Positions 1 through 10,602 of a DNA stretch of 60,000 nucleotides are shown in pieces (position 1 is the first letter of the stretch; each line of letters starts with the position of its first letter). The stretch comes from Takakia lepidozioides (Eukaryota; Streptophyta; Takakiopsida; Takakiales; Takakiaceae), in the NCBI GenBank assembly GCA_030704615.1, contig CM060734.1:22632001-22692000 (forward strand), read 5' to 3'. The translations under genes were made by a program, and so were the position numbers. The notes under the pieces are model-generated. The model was not told the DNA's origin and did not search any database. It worked only from the letters and a program-made list of their open reading frames with translations.

Positions 1-1730
1 TGTCAATTCCGTGCTTAGAGAGGTGTGTGGCCTGATGCCGACAGTTAAACAAATGAGGGACTTGGCTCGTACCAACCGGCCTCTTCCTGCAAGTGTGACT
101 TCACCTCGCTCGAGGTGTACAGTGAGGAGCAATTGTTGCGCACCTCACTTCGGTAAGCTCCCCCTCAAGTCATAGTTACTCGCTTTGATGCGCGCGCTGA
201 TGACTCCCAACTGGCCGCCGGGCCAACTTGGAGCTTCGGCTGCTCACCGGGGCATAACGTCCCACTTGTTCTCCAAGAACCCTCCACGATTTGGAACCAG
301 CGGGAATTCCCTTTGGTAGTTGGCAGTCCGGAACAGCTCCCCACTCTTTGGTCGCTTTCCGGCTCGCTCGCTTACTCACTAGTTTTTGGTCACCAACGGG
401 CTGCATCGTTCTCGGGGTTTACTACTCCCTATAATACTTCTGTAGCTGTCCGCGGGGGTTTCACAACCAGCCATGCCATTTTATGGCGAACCACCACGAA
501 AAAACCTCGACTCCCGGTGATGAGTCGCGGTGAGTTCTTGGCCCACTCACCACGGGCCCCTATGGACCGTGATGAGTCCCAAGACGCCCCACGACTCCCA
601 CCACGAGGTCTCCGCCCCCATAGGTGAGTCCTATGCCACCCCACTAAGTCCCGCTAAGCTACCACCACCCCTGTGGAGACACCCCACCGCAACCCGGTGT
701 GCGGGCTCCACTAGTGAGCGCCTCCGCTTCCCTGAGTGCCTTGGGCACTCAAGGGTGCTTCAGCCCCCCATACCTATCGCTGCCGCTGACCCACCACAGG
801 GGCAGCCCCCTCATGTGTCCCGACCCCCTGCCCTCAAGGCAAAGGGCCGCGACAGCAATTGTAATGGTGTGGGCAATTCTGTACTAGGGCATGTGCTTTC
901 CAGTGTTAGTTGCTTTCCTGTGACTGTCCGAGACAAAATGCCTTTGGGTGAAGTAGATTCCAACAGCATGGGAGGAAACGAATTCTCTTGCACTTCACCT
1001 GCACGGTTGGCACATCTTGTGCATGATGACACTGCCTTGGATCCTATGTATGACTTTGCAAACGAGGATTGATGGGACCACGATGGATGTTGACATGACG
1101 GATGAGCCGTCTGAGCCCGAGCAATCTTTCAACGACTTGTTTGCACCCCAAACATGGGAATGCAAAGAGACCACTTTCAGTGGCGATAGATCTGGTTTTA
1201 CTGGCCCACCACCAGGGCCACGATTCCTGCCCATGAGAGATGATTGTTTGTGATTTTACGTTCATCTCTTTTGGTGGCATGCAGTTCTTGCTCGCATATG
1301 CAGGGAGACGAACAAATATGCAGCCGAACCTTTGAGGAGTGGAACTCGAGGAGGTCATGGGTGGAAAGTACTCTTTGTGCCTAAATTACGTGCCTAGATT
1401 GGGGTGTGTCTATTCATGGGCATGAAGAAATTACCTAACACATGATGCTAGTGGCAGCAAAGTGGAACATTCTTCGTATGCCCTGTCATCAGAAAAATGA
1501 TGACTAGAGATAGGTACAAATCCATTTGAGATGTTTGCATCTGGTTGACAACATAACCTTGGTGTCTGATCGCACAAACCCACAATACGACAAGCTAGGG
1601 AAAGTCAGGTTGGCATGTGATAAGGGGGGGTGCACTTAGGTCAGCTGTACCTATCACGTGCGTGAACAGAAGGGGGTTAATTAAATACCCCCACATACAG
1701 ACTACGTATATATAAATGGGCTGGAAAATT
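1..1730. other. Anonymous sequence, no gene recognised
   Basis: I find no recognisable protein domain, RNA gene or element end here. The first 900 bases are C-rich with several short open frames on both strands that overlap each other, which is typical of chance frames in GC-rich DNA. Base composition shifts to AT-rich after about 1350. Confidence 0.5.
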
Positions 1731-1764
1731 CCCAAATATATATATATATATATATATATTTGGG
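1731..1764. repeat. (TA)n tract forming a perfect 34-bp palindrome
   Basis: An alternating TA run is flanked by CCCAAA on the left and TTTGGG on the right, so the whole block is self-complementary and could extrude as a cruciform. It lies immediately upstream of a tRNA-like segment. Confidence 0.85.
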
Positions 1765-1774
1765 GGAGGATACA

Positions 1775-1875
1775 GATGTTCGTATGTAGCATACTGGTAA
1801 GGGCTCTACCTGCCCATCGCGGGATCAAATCTCTTTTGCGTCGTTTTTTTGCGTTTTTGTTTTTTTTTTTTTTTC
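1775..1875 (+). repeat. Possible tRNA-derived SINE fragment
   Basis: TAGCATACTGG at about 1787 resembles a pol III A box and GGGATCAAATCTC at 1821 resembles a B box, at tRNA-like spacing (about 34 bases). A T-rich tract with a run of about 15 T follows at 1843-1874 and could be the pol III terminator or a SINE tail. The B box departs from the GGTTCGANTCC consensus, no complete cloverleaf is evident and no second copy occurs in the window, so this is only a candidate. Confidence 0.3.
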
Positions 1876-2214
1876 CCGCCTCATGCACCAAGCCCTATCA
1901 TCCACTAAGCCGCTGCGCATACGTCCTCGTCCTCCTTGCTGCTGCTCTCACCTTCTGCTGCGCGCTCTTGGCTCCTGTTGGTATTCTTCCTGATGTTTAC
2001 AAGGTTCTTGGGAGAGTAGGTTGGTCTTAGCATGCCGTGTAACAATCTTTGTCTGCTCAGCTGCACCGTGGTGGTTCTCACATACCAATCCGACAGTACC
2101 TAATTACAAACACAAGCAACTCACACAAGAGGTCCTTTTGGGTTGATGGTCGGTCAAATCCTCCATGGGTCTTGACACAAAGGTCAAGGACAATGTGGTG
2201 AGGGCCATTCTTGG
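1876..2214. other. No feature seen
   Basis: No domain, repeat or RNA signal was recognised in this stretch. Confidence 0.4.
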
Positions 2215-2640
2215 TCAAGTTATTTTACCACTAGTGTGAAACTAGCTAGGAAATAGCTATATTTTACATATTGACATTGGGATTGGCCCAAGTGTCAATC
2301 CAGGGGTCAAGGCACAGATTTAGGCCCTGGAGTGGTTATCTTCACGGCAAGCGCGGGAGGCTAATCTTCTCGAGTTGAGCCTCACCGCGCCTAGCTATGC
2401 GCCGTAGTGTGGATTCCCCATGGCGTGGGGTGCACTTGGCTTGACTGTATTGAGTGATGAGGTTATATATGCATGAGTTTATGCTTCAGCTTTGTGAGCT
2501 CGCATGAGCTTGTGCTTGTATTCTTCTTCTTTATCACTCGAGAAAGATGAGCTCGTATCTATGAGTGCTAGATACGAGTTAGTTGTAGCACTTGTGGTTT
2601 TGCTTGAGAATGAGAGAAACCAAGTTGTTATGCAAGGAGC
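2215..2640 (+). repeat. Diverged LTR relic related to the gypsy LTRs at 33710 and 59743
   Basis: The segment follows, in order, the landmarks of the LTRs further right: a TGGTCAAGTTA start, a CTAGTGTGAAACTAGCTAG stretch, the direct GTCAAGTGTCAA-type repeats, TTATCTTCACG, a GC hairpin with CTCGAG in its loop (2351-2390), GATTCCCCATGG, and TTTATCACTCGAG with a second hairpin (CTCGTATCTA / TAGATACGAG, 2552-2578). Primary sequence differs considerably while both hairpins are preserved. No matching coding region follows, so it is probably a solo or truncated LTR of an older related family. Confidence 0.6.
2351..2390 (+). promoter_or_regulatory. Structured LTR hairpin with CTCGAG loop (relic copy)
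   Basis: GCGCGGGAGGCT pairs with AGCCTCACCGCGC (one bulge); the loop carries the self-complementary hexamer CTCGAG. The same fold with different stem bases occurs in the LTRs at 33852 and 59884. Confidence 0.55.
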
Positions 2641-4083
2641 ACCGTGGAGCTCTTGTTGTTAGAAGCGGAGGCGATGTGGGTTACGAGGTGGTAAACCTTG
2701 GCATTCGATCTTCAGCTTCAGAGATGAAAGCACCTACTGTAGGTAATTCCAGAGCACCTTGATGGTTTCAGATTGTGTACATGCATGAGCAAGCACGATT
2801 GGGAAGAGGACAGCCAGCAAGAGCAGGTTATAGTGGCTTTGGTGGCAAAGCTGAGAACTGGACTGGGAATGCGAGCTGTCATTGTGTGAAGGATTGCAAG
2901 ACAAGCGAAAGGGCTGATTTGGCTTGGGGCAAATCAGTGCACTTTGTGGAGTATGGTGAGATTGGGTTCAATCTCGAGCTTCAGCATTGAGAGGGCTCTT
3001 GTCATGGCAAGAGCAGGGCTGGAAGGAGCTAAGAGGTGCGGCACGGCAAGGCCATGGAATGTGCACCTAGGGTTTCAGAGCTTGGAAGAAGAGCTCTTGC
3101 ACCACAAGAGAGAAGTGTCTTGTGGCTGGAAATGTAAGCCTTAGGGTTTCAGGAGCTTGGCAAAGGCTATGGAGTGCTTAGTCTTGTCTTAGAGAGCATC
3201 AAGGAGCCAAGGAGCCAAGATAGGGGGCTGATATCTCTTGTGTGAAGAGGTTGCATGTGTGGAGCAGGTATTCAACTCATTGAAGCTTCCACATTCAAGC
3301 TTGGAGGGCAAGCAAGGAAGTGGGAAGGGCTAACTTCCCTTATGTGAGGAAGGGGCTGGTTTCCCTGTAGGGCATGTAGAGCATGCTTTCAGCCTGCTGA
3401 AGCTTGTATTTTTCAGGTTTGTGGGTGCAAGAAATGAAGCAAAGGAGCTGATTCTCTTATGGTGAGAGTGGGGCATGTGTGGGGAGTGCCTTCAGCCCAT
3501 TGAGGCTCTTGTTTTCAAGCCTTAGAGAGAGCTAGAACGGAAGGTCTAGGGCTGGTTTCACTTGGAGTGAAAGAACAGCACGTGAGGCCTATGTGAGTTG
3601 GGGTTTCAACTTCAAAGATTGAAGGGAGCGCAACTCTTGAAGCAACAGGTTGTAGAGGGCTGGAATAGGCTCTAAGACAGATGCTATGGCCAATGAGGGG
3701 GAGTGCTGTTGAATGAGTGCTCACAAGGGCTGGGAACCAGCAGGGCTTGGTTGTTTGCCATTGAGTTTAGTGGCGTGTTTGGGAGGCTAAGTGAGAAAGA
3801 AGGCTTGGTTTGTGGCAAACACCTCATGGCTTAGGGCTACTATGGTGGTGTGTGGGAGCCGAAAGAGCAAGGATACCTTGCTGATTTCCTAACAGCCACC
3901 ATAGCTCGGTGGAAAGAAAAGCCTAGAGTCCAAGAGACACAAACCCTAGCTGGCGGGGCTAAACCCCTTGGAGAATGGCTAAACTGCAGAGCGGCCATGT
4001 GTGGGGCCGTGTGTGGTGTGTGTTGTGTGTGCTTGTGCTTGTGAAGGCTGTGCAAGGGGGGCTGGTGCTGTGGCAAGTGTGAC
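2641..4083. other. Imperfectly repeated GA/GT-rich sequence, no gene
   Basis: The strand is rich in short recurring words (GGGGCTGG, AAGCTTG, GAGCTTG, TTCAGCC). Between about 3240 and 3520 a loose repeat of roughly 110-130 bases can be followed three times, each with a 'catgtgtggag/gtgcctt..ttcagcc..attgaagctt' core. It directly follows the LTR relic and might be leader sequence of that element. I see no credible coding frame. Confidence 0.35.
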
Positions 4084-4436
4084 AGGCTGTGATGGGCTGA
4101 GTGGGTAAGGCTGTGACGGGCTGTGCCCAGTGGCCTTTGGGGCTCATGTGACGGGCTGATGGGCCTGAGGCCTGTGGGCTAATGTTGTGACGGCTGTGAC
4201 AGGCTGTGCCCAGTGGCCTGTGGGGCTGTGACGGGCTGTTTGTGACAGGCTGTGATGGGCTGTTGTTGTGATGGGCTGTGACAGGGTGCCGTGCCCTGTG
4301 GGGCTGTGACGGGGCTGGTGTGACAGGCTGTGCCTGAGGCCTTTGGGGCTGTGACGGGCTGTGGAGGGGGCTGTGCATGCTGTGCCATGGGACAATGTGG
4401 GGCTTCTGTGAAGGGCGTGTTTTGTATTGAAGTGTT
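4084..4436. repeat. GC-rich minisatellite at the edge of the assembly gap
   Basis: Degenerate tandem copies of GTGACGGGCTGTG / GTGACAGGCTGTGCC with inserts such as CCAGTGGCCTTTGGGGCT run into the gap. The unit length varies (about 13-45 bases) because copies are compound. Long open frames through this block on both strands are low-complexity artefacts. Confidence 0.85.
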
Positions 4437-4936
4437 NNNNNNNNNNNNNNNNNNNNNNNNNNNNNNNNNNNNNNNNNNNNNNNNNNNNNNNNNNNNNNNN
4501 NNNNNNNNNNNNNNNNNNNNNNNNNNNNNNNNNNNNNNNNNNNNNNNNNNNNNNNNNNNNNNNNNNNNNNNNNNNNNNNNNNNNNNNNNNNNNNNNNNNN
4601 NNNNNNNNNNNNNNNNNNNNNNNNNNNNNNNNNNNNNNNNNNNNNNNNNNNNNNNNNNNNNNNNNNNNNNNNNNNNNNNNNNNNNNNNNNNNNNNNNNNN
4701 NNNNNNNNNNNNNNNNNNNNNNNNNNNNNNNNNNNNNNNNNNNNNNNNNNNNNNNNNNNNNNNNNNNNNNNNNNNNNNNNNNNNNNNNNNNNNNNNNNNN
4801 NNNNNNNNNNNNNNNNNNNNNNNNNNNNNNNNNNNNNNNNNNNNNNNNNNNNNNNNNNNNNNNNNNNNNNNNNNNNNNNNNNNNNNNNNNNNNNNNNNNN
4901 NNNNNNNNNNNNNNNNNNNNNNNNNNNNNNNNNNNN
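4437..4936. other. Assembly gap (500 N)
   Basis: Exactly 500 N, so probably a scaffold gap of nominal size. Apparent open frames spanning it are meaningless. Confidence 1.
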
Positions 4937-5021
4937 TTGACCTCTGTTTTTTGGGCTTTGTGGGGGGGGGGCAGTGTTGCGCTGCAGGTCTATTGTCCCA
5001 TTTTGTAACATGCCGTGGCAG

Positions 5022-7788
5022 GTGGATCCAGAGCTGCGTGTTCTGGAGTGCCCTAATGGAACCTGTCGAAAGGTGGTTGGTTAATGTTTTGATCCACAAA
5101 ATTGAACAGTCAATTGCAAGAATTGACAAATATCTTGTTTAAGCCACCTGGACTGACAATCTCGATTTAGATTTTCTCTTAAGTAAACATTGTCTCAAAG
5201 TTCTATATCACTTATGAGACAGTAATGGTGTCAAGTTTTCAGTCCTGTATATATTCAACATCATGAGGATAGGCTGACCCTGCTCATAAGTCAGGAGAGA
5301 AGGAAGGGGTGAAATCCTGGTGCGTCCATGTCTTGGATGTGAGTAGGAAAGTGCGATTTGTGTGACTGGTTTGTCTACAAGTAGATGGGTGAAAGGAAGT
5401 CCCCATTGAGTGTGAATTTGAGGGTGTATTATGTTTTCCCATGCATCCTGTATTCTTTGCAAGGAGCCCAGTCATCTGCCGCTTCACTGTGAAGAAGCTG
5501 AGAAGGTGTGTATTGACCAGCTGTGCACTGTATTAGTCGCTTTTTCTTTCAGTAAACTCCTGAAAGTGGAAAGGTTTTACCACTTTCTGCACTCAAACAG
5601 TAAGGGAAGAAGAAAATTAAGAATTCTTGGTCTAGGTTTCACCTTCTAGTTTTTCTCCTCTGTAACTGACCTCCTCAGCAGATGTTCTTCCATTCACCGC
5701 CACATGGACTACATTTCAAACAAACAAACAAATTCAATTCAATTTGTGGAAGCTTCAAATCTCAATAATACATATGCTTTTTTGGTTCTTCCATGCGAGT
5801 TCCGAGTTTGACTTCTTGATTGCACACCATCAGTCTGGTCATATTTCCCTCTCCCATCATGAGGTGTTGATTTCTGTATCCAAGGGATGCAGCCCAACAT
5901 GATTAAATGTAACTGGATGTAAAATTTTGGAGGCCTGCATTGCTGAAAGGTGCTGTCTGCCACATGGTTTACAATCAAGCTCATATGTCGTGTTGGTTTC
6001 CATGTGAAAGTGGGAGTGTTTGCACCCACCTTTTCAAAGTAGAAAAGGCTAGGGGCTGCGTGCTGAAAATCAATTGTTTGTTTGCTGGTGAGGTTATGCA
6101 GAAGTCTGAGACCTGTCTTAGGAGGTGAATTGAGGAGGTAAGCTAGTTCACCAGAAGTTTTCTTGACTTCCGAGTACCTAGGATCAATATACCTGCATTG
6201 AGATAGGCTAGACGACAGGTCTCTGTTTGTTTTTTTGTAATGTGTTCCTATGCTGACCTTTTTCAAGTTAATGACTTACCTAACTTTCTGTTCAATGTGC
6301 CATTCACTTATCTTCCCACAGTTCGGAAGTTGGAAATCAATACTGAGATTGTTTGTTCATTTGTGCAGCTCATGACGAAAGCTGTTATAAGAGAATGGAA
6401 TTCTTAGAGCAGAGTTGGTGAAAAGTGATGGCTGCAATAAGGTATACCTATCAACAACATTGTATGGCTCCAAAAGAGCTCCATGAAGTTAGAATGTACT
6501 CATAAGATGTTGTTTGCCGTAGTGTTCCATGAAGTTCGGGTTGACACTGCAGAGGGCCATCCTCGGGATACTGGATATCTTCTTCCAGCTAGACTTAGGA
6601 GCATTGGTTGCTGCATCAACCGATCGAGTTGCACTGTCCTTGTCTACCTTGTTACCACTTTTGAGGGGATTTGAACCCAGTTCGGTCGGTGGAGGATGGT
6701 GGTTTTGAAAAGTTTTTAATTTGGGAACTCTAACTCTCTCCAAAGAGGGAGAGTGGATGGTTTTCTGTGGTTTTCCAAATTTATTTTCCTCTAATTAAGA
6801 GAGTCGTTGACTCTCAGAGGTGAAAGGTCATATGAACGGCATAGGGGAATGTGTCTATCTGCAGCTGTTTTGTGCATTCTGATGCATCTTCTGACCCTTG
6901 ACATAGTTGTCTGTTCTTAGGTGACGTGCAGATGTGGACAGACCATGTGCTACGTGTGTCGGAAGTCAATTCAAGCCAATTATTCGCACTTCTGCCAGGT
7001 TACTTGCTCTGTTCTCTTCCTGTGCTTACAATGGCATTGGATGTAATTTCAAAACACATTTTACTGTCAAACCATCTGGAATATCTCAGTGCTGTGTTGC
7101 ATTGCTGAGGTTCATCTGGAAACAGGGGCAGTGTGTCCCGAAAGAGGGAGGGATTAGGTTACGTTGGAACGGCAGTTTGCCCCCTGTCTGGCAAGGATCC
7201 CAGTAGTGTATTGTTCTGCTCTTGCTGTGCTTTAAAGCTTGTATCAACTTTTTACTCTTTCAGTCCACTGCATTGAAGGTCGAATTATCAAGAAAGTGAC
7301 GAAGCTCCTCTACTCTCTACTTATAGAGGGTTGTGTGTCTTGTTCACAGCATACACGGGAAGTGTGAGCTGTGTCATCTGTGGGAACAGGTAACTGCCAC
7401 TTAATTTGTCAGGATCATTGGAAGAATCTGGAATTACAGTGACCCCACCGTGGACTTGTTGAAACCTTCTGTTGCCGAACAGTGCCCTTGACCTTCTGCT
7501 GCTTTTGTTGATAGAATGTACTGTCAAGTGTCAGGAGGAGCAGCAGGAGGTGGTGAATGCTGCCAAAGAAGCAGCAATGAAGGAGATTGCTGACAAGGAG
7601 CCAAGTTTGTTGAAGCGCCCAATTGGACCCAAGCCAGAGCCACCGCCTAAAAAGCGTCTCCGCCAGCCCACCAACCTCCGTTCCTGCCCGGCCACCCTAT
7701 ATATAACCCACCTTTCCCACTTGAAAATTTGGCTCAATATGCCCAAGCCATGGCCGATGCTGCCATGAATGGCAACATGTTTGATTAA
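5022..7788 (+). pseudogene. RNF216-like RBR E3 ubiquitin ligase, 3' part, decayed or error-bearing
   Basis: RBR ligases of the RNF216/TRIAD3 type transfer ubiquitin through RING1-IBR-RING2. I can follow the IBR, RING2 and tail as spliced pieces. 5022-5072 encodes VLECPNGTCRK. About 5443-5505 encodes SCILCKEPSHLPLHCEEAEK. 6369-6441 runs from LMTKAVIRE to LVKSDGCNK. 6921-6998 encodes VTCRCGQTMCYVCRK and on to SHFCQ. About 7350-7389 encodes GKCELCHLW. About 7529-7788 encodes a charged tail with KEAAMKEIADKEPSLL and a stop at 7786. Most pieces have AG/GT borders. A reading-frame break removes the expected Cys-x-x-Cys in the 6369 piece, and further one-base breaks occur near 7356 and 7695. RING1 and upstream exons would lie in or left of the gap. 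Identification rests on the Cys patterns; decay versus sequencing error cannot be separated here. Confidence 0.7.
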
Positions 7789-8616
7789 TTTGCTCCAAGA
7801 GCTCCATTTGGCCTTCCACTGGTTGTATTGCCTAGAAATGATGAGACAAAAGAGCACATGTGCGCCAACAGATTTTTTCAGACTTGTTTGGAGGGATTGT
7901 ATTGTAGCTTATACCAATACTTGCGGAAGAAATGGTTGTGCGACTGTGCATCGGTTTCTGTGGGTTCAATTTTTTGGCCATTCTTTGAGAGAAGATGTCA
8001 TTGGTTTTAATGTTTTGAGGTTGTTAAACCATTAATAAATTCGTTCAATTTGAACCCTCTCTTCCCTCTTGGCAGCTATCCTTAAAATTATGAGGAAGTT
8101 GTGCTTTTTGTTAAGGCTGTTTGAAGCTCGTGTGGCAAACAAAGGGAGCAAAGTAGTGGCTAAGCAACATAGGAGATAATCTGGGAGTTGAATCAAAAGT
8201 GGCCATTCCAAGCATCCAATGGTTATATCGAATTGCCTGCTACAGTTTACAGATTTTCTAAATAGGTTAGTGAACTTGAGACTTGGGGCCTTTAAGTGAT
8301 GGATTGAAAGGCCTTCCAAGGCAAGATCAGAGTTTTCGGCATTCACATTCACAAGATTCAACATAATGCACTGTATGACTAAAGTCTGTGTCTGAGCTGC
8401 GTGGGGGTAACCAGCACTGCTGCTGGTTCCTATATTGCTATCACCTAGTTGAATGAATGCAAAAAGAAACCACAAAGGAGATAACATGGCTTTTGTAGGG
8501 AAGGCATCTCTTCCATGTGTCGTGTGCAAAACATCAGATAAAGCGATTTTCAACCCAACCCTTAACCCGTAAGGGCCAAGGCCCGTTTTGGGTTTTGATG
8601 AAGTAGCCTCATGATG
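7789..8616. other. Gene 3' flank, AT-rich, no feature
   Basis: AATAAA at about 8034 could serve as a polyadenylation signal for the RNF216-like gene. Nothing else was recognised. Confidence 0.35.
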
Positions 8617-9487
8617 CTATGAGTGCACGGTGGCCATGTCGGTCGCTACTGCAGGCACTGAGGGCACCTCGTCTGATGCCAAAAACGTCCCCGTTGATGG
8701 CAATGGAACCCCCATTGCCGCCAAAGATGCCATGAGTTGTGATTTCTCTTCAGGAGAGGCTAGAGTCCAACTGCCATTGGCCAAGGTTGCACCAGTGAGG
8801 AGGCCAAATGCGAGGCCCTTCTTGGCCGAGGACTGGCCACCAATGGAGGCATCATGGACATGAGAGGGAGAGGCTTGGGATGCAAGAGATGGATCATGCC
8901 ATGAAGAACTCCCAAATCTTTCACATGGCATGTCCTTCTACCCTACTTCCCCACCCCTGATCAGACCCCTCTCCGCCCTCTCTCTCTTTTTTGTGCCTTG
9001 ATCAGTTCATTCCATTGACGTGTCATAACATTCCTAACCTCAGTGGATGGAGAAGGGCCATCCAGAATATCAAGTTGGCCCTTCCTAGGACCATCTTGAA
9101 TAATCTTTATATTACCCGCATAAATGCTTCTAAGGAAGGAGACTGTAAGGACGTTGTAAGCCTAGGTGTACTAACTGTAGGCCCAACGAAAGAGGATTCG
9201 ACAGTATGAGTATTATGGGGCATAGGATCAGAAACAAGCGCAACACGGGCTTCGCCCAAGATTGGGGCATCAACATGTATAGGCTGGGGAGGGGGGGCCC
9301 CTTGAACTGTCAGGCTCAGTAGATGTAGGAGCAGGCAAAGTAGTGGGAGGCTGAGGTTTCGAACCAGATTTCTTCCGTGCACTTGAACGCTAGGGATTGG
9401 GTTCCGGTTGTTTCCTCCTCTTTCCAGGCGTCTTTTTCCGAATTCTTGCCCATGGATTTGAAATGCACTGCAACATATCAATTCCAA
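8617..9487 (-). other. Two unassigned minus-strand open frames
   Basis: Frames of 104 codons (8931 to 8617) and 126 codons (9487 to 9107) lie in tandem on the minus strand, separated by about 175 bases that could be an intron. The first is Ser/Ala/Pro-rich with a run around SPEEKSQLMASLAAMGVPLP; the second has a hydrophobic stretch LPLLCLLLHLLSL. I recognise no domain and coding status is doubtful. Confidence 0.2.
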
Positions 9488-9783
9488 GAAATCCTAAAGC
9501 ATTCATATGTATAGTTTTACATATATTTTTGTAAAACAAAACATGCATTCTAATAGTTCTTCATTATCATGTGAGATAAATCACAAAGGACAAAGAAATT
9601 AACGTTAACATGAAAGAAGCCCAAAGAAACCCAAAAAAAAAGCACACCAATTAAACACCATGGGATAAAAGAAAACATACAAAATGGCTGTAATGCATAA
9701 TTACCATCAACTAGAACTAACACTATAATTATAAGAGCAAATAAGAAAAAGAAAAAGAAAAAACTACTGAGGAATTCCAACGT
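9488..9783. other. A-rich spacer
   Basis: Purine-rich, ending in AAGAAAAAGAAAAAGAAAAAAC (9748-9767 region) directly before the gag relic at 9784. No gene seen. Confidence 0.4.
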
Positions 9784-10602
9784 TTATGGGTCTTCAGGGA
9801 TCTGATCCTGATCGCCATCTTGCTCAGTTTATGACGGCTTGTATTGCTAATAATACTCGGACAGAAGACTGGTGGCGGACGATGTTTCCCGCTACCTTGC
9901 TTGAATTGGCGTTCCAGTGGTATGATCGCCGGCCTCATGGTGATTGGATGACGTTGAAACTGCCTTTCTAACTCAATTCCGGCCTTTGGGTTTTACCGAT
10001 CCTCTGCGTGAACAATTGACTAAAATTCAAATGGTGGCAGGGGAATCGGTCGATTCCTTGGTAGGACGGTTGAAGGATATTCTTCGACAATGGAATAACC
10101 ATAATATTCCTGATCATATGCAGATGGGCTTTTTATGGAAGGGATTGATCCCCCAAGAATTGAAACGATTTGTTAAAGAAGGTACACCCTCTTGAAGCGG
10201 CTCTGAATCGAGCTAAGTTGTGGAAGACTATAAATGTGACCACTTACATGGTTGCACCCACATCCATGTTTGATACCAATACTTGGTCTCCGCAAGCTTC
10301 TGCTTCTGTGCCATTGGCCGCAGCACCACCTCAAACTCAAAATACTGTGGGGCTGTACGCCCCCTACTTCTTTATAGAATCAATTACCAGTCGGGACAAC
10401 AATGGACCCACAGGAAGGACAGATCGCCGCATTGACTAAACGGATGGAGGAGCTCTCCGTATAATTGGCCTCCAAGAGGGAAGGACGACCAAAACGCAAT
10501 AACCAGAGAACCAATATGTGGTGTGCTACTTGCCAAGTCCATGGCCATTTGGCTAGTGAGTGTCCATTGTCCCCAGCATCAAACCCCACTAATGGTACCA
10601 AT
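9784..10602 (+). pseudogene. Ty3/gypsy gag fragment, multiply frameshifted
   Basis: The capsid-like part reads GSDPDRHLAQFMTACIANN, then LAFQWYDRRPHGDW, then after a frame change FLTQFRPLGFTDPLREQL and SVDSLVGRLKDILRQW, which is the retrotransposon gag pattern. A single zinc knuckle CATCQVHGHLASEC (CX2CX4HX4C) sits at about 10517-10563. At least three reading-frame changes (near 9965, 10190, 10440) show it is dead. It is a different family from the gypsy copies further right. No protease or RT follows. Confidence 0.8.

Noticed and set aside
190-245. Hammerhead ribozyme core (CTGATGA followed by a hairpin)
   Set aside because: CTGATGA at about 196 is followed by an imperfect stem, but the required GAAA after stem II and a cleavage-site helix are missing.
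3959-5142. Long open frames over 4000-5100 on both strands
   Set aside because: They run through 500 N and a low-complexity minisatellite; no real sequence supports them.
5739-6266. 175-codon minus-strand frame as a gene
   Set aside because: It lies inside an intron of the plus-strand RNF216-like gene, starts and ends without context, and shows no domain.
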